Positions 62,330-64,000 of a stretch of 64,000 nucleotides of DNA are shown in pieces. This DNA comes from Nemopilema nomurai (taxonomy: Eukaryota; Cnidaria; Scyphozoa; Rhizostomeae; Rhizostomatidae), in contig ML133421.1 in NCBI GenBank assembly GCA_003864495.1, forward strand, positions 3,224,001-3,288,000, given 5' to 3'. The notes beneath the pieces are model-generated. The model worked only from the letters and a program-made list of their open reading frames with translations. It was not told where the DNA came from and ran no database searches. The position numbers and the translations under genes are program-made. The stretch's first letter is position 1; each line of letters opens with the position of its first letter.

Positions 62330-62528
62330 AATATTCTAACCTCGCTTTCATTTGGATATAACCTTTATTTAATTAAGAATGAGGAGTCAGTTTATATTCT
62401 CGCTACGAGTCGCACGATATTTCTGTTTGCTCTTCGCTGCTCTGATGACTACTAAAAGTAATAGGCACAACTAGACCTATTATAGTTGGTGGAGGACCCG
62501 GGCACAATGAAAGCGAGGTTAGAATATT
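62330..62528. repeat. Perfect 23-bp inverted repeat next to a poly-C run
   Basis: The arm AATATTCTAACCTCGCTTTC plus ATT at 62330-62352 is exactly the complement of 62506-62528, with a 153-base spacer. A run of 12 C ends at 62328. This could be the terminal repeat of a short foldback element. Confidence 0.9.
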
Positions 62529-62731
62529 GTCACGTGTTAAACAGTCCTACTACATTTGCCCCCTCGAAGGTAGGCCTAACAGTCTCGCAAAACTGGTGGC
62601 AGACCATCATAAATTTATTTTTAGTTTTTTTGGTTAATACCCCTCCTTAGTCATTTCTCTTTTCTCTGAGGTGCTACCTCACGATCAGTTGATTCTGTTG
62701 CTATTGCCGAAAAAAATTGTAGCTTATTAAA

Positions 62732-63252
62732 GAGTTACGAAATCCCACCCGTTCCAACCAGGTCACGTGATACAATGACCATCAGAGATCCGCACGGAGA
62801 AATATTCTGAATATAGCGCTGCGTGCTTTGGCTGCCTTCGAAGCTATGATCCTGTTTGCGCAAGAACTGTTTTTTCTTTTGCCTGAGGTTTTCTCGAGAA
62901 TGATGACCCTTCTTACACAGGTCTGATTACCTAAATGTCAATATGCCTTTTCAAAACATCACTAGAATAACCTAGTCAATAATTAGGCCTATGCCATATG
63001 ATGATTAGGCTATGGCTATCGAGTAGGAGCGAAATGTAGCGTGTGAATTGTAGCTCAGGCCAGTTACACTTTACCTAAAAACGTATCAGTAGCAGTGTTT
63101 TTCTTACTCTTGCTTGTTTGTGTTTCATGAGTCGTGTGACGTATTTGACGCGTCACCGCGTACGTTCCAACCGAAACGTATCTTTCGCGAAATAATATGA
63201 GCGGAAATAATTGGTCATGTGACCTGGTTGGAATGTGTGGGATTTCGTAACT
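62732..63252. mobile_element. Short element with 38-bp terminal inverted repeats
   Basis: The left arm 62732-62770 (AGTTACGAAATCCCAC, then GTTCCAACCAGGTCAC) is complementary to 63215-63252 with three or four differences. The 520-bp interior has no coding capacity. No clear target duplication was seen. Confidence 0.75.
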
Positions 63253-64000
63253 ACCCTTGTACAGCGAAGTCTAACAAATTTGAAAGCCCTATTGGGACAC
63301 CCTATCGAAAGTAAAACTATGTTTTTTCCTTGGCAGTATGACAAAAGAAATCTGGTTGCCTAGATACCCGTGTAACGGTCTCTCCTCTGGTTGGTTCATT
63401 TAAAACAATCTGACTTTTGATTGGATAGTCTCGTTTTTATCACATACACGACGTTTGCCCGTTCTGTACCTAGGCCCCCATTTCGTCAGTTTTGACGTTA
63501 GACGTTTACGAAATATTGCGAATCGAAGATTATTAATTTAACAGAAGCTGGCGTGAAGGTCTACAAAATCTTCTTTTTCAAACTGTCATGGGAAGGACGA
63601 AGTTTCGATCGCGCAACCGTTCGTTGGACGCAGGAAGCAAGTTAGGCGTACAAAGACTACTGTTTGTTAGGTTGAGGGTGAAGTTTCAGCTAGCGCGAGA
63701 GAGCTAAGCTATTTTAGAGTAAATTTGGATTCTTTGGTACAGCAAAAAGATTCGAAGAGTCGCGAAGATAAAGCCTGCTACCTAATGGTGCAGCTGTCTT
63801 CGATGCAGGCACTTTTAACTTTCTTGGCTTGCCCTCAGTTTCTTTTAACTGGAGCTGAAATGGAAATACCCGAAGGCGCCCCTATCAACGGACTGCAAGA
63901 AAGTCCAATCCAGCGCTGAAGTCGAGCATGTCACTTATAACGAGCATGTTAACTACTAGAATACGACGATAAAAGTCAGGAACAAGTCAAAACGGCGATG
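63253..64000. other. End of window, unassigned
   Basis: A 64-codon + strand frame at 63725-63919 has reasonable composition (MDSLVQQKDSKSRED at the start), and the GC content rises locally. This could be a first exon of a gene running off the window, but no domain or splice site confirms it. Confidence 0.25.

Overview
The window looks like nuclear DNA of an invertebrate animal, most likely a cnidarian such as an anthozoan. This is inferred from three things: AT-rich sequence, short to medium introns with good GT/AG borders, and a gene and transposon mix of animal type (calcium-binding EGF modules, adhesion GPCR, ciliary RIB43A protein, PIF/Harbinger and non-LTR elements). There is no bacterial-style operon. 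No species-level claim can be made from the sequence alone.

Layout. (1) 1-918: the last two coding exons of an SLC6 neurotransmitter-type transporter on the + strand. (2) 3054-22068: a complete adhesion GPCR gene on the + strand that I could assemble from 30 exons whose phases agree throughout (3,984 nt, 1,327 residues). Its order is signal peptide, EGF, discoidin (F5/8C), six EGFs, a helical GAIN-A-like segment, a Pro/Thr/Ser stalk, CUB, GAIN-B with GPS, seven transmembrane helices and an acidic tail. Its GPS keeps the cysteines and tryptophans but lacks the His and Ser/Thr needed for self-cleavage. Its introns hold a dead Harbinger transposase and dispersed repeats. (3) 22.1-29.7 kb: a transposon and repeat island with tandem repeats, a mostly complete but broken non-LTR retrotransposon, and a broken PIF/Harbinger transposase, the last two both on the - strand. 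(4) 29951-32784: a complete six-exon RIBC2 gene on the + strand, encoding an axonemal microtubule inner protein. (5) 48971-35063: an eleven-exon - strand gene for a SLAIN-like microtubule plus-end protein, built largely of tiny phase 1-1 exons. It converges on RIBC2. (6) 50.3-52.5 kb: an old non-LTR relic and a Harbinger-type MITE with a TAA target duplication. (7) 54.5-57.5 kb: two convergent genes for secreted cysteine-rich proteins that share an unusual cysteine spacing and look like one undescribed family. (8) 57.5-64 kb: mostly gene-free, with an inverted repeat and a terminal-inverted-repeat element near 62.3-63.3 kb.

The genes do not form one pathway. The two cytoskeletal genes are convergent neighbours. 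The adhesion GPCR and the cysteine-rich pair are the most novel-looking items. Exon borders were read by eye from splice consensus and reading phase, so single borders may be off by a few bases.
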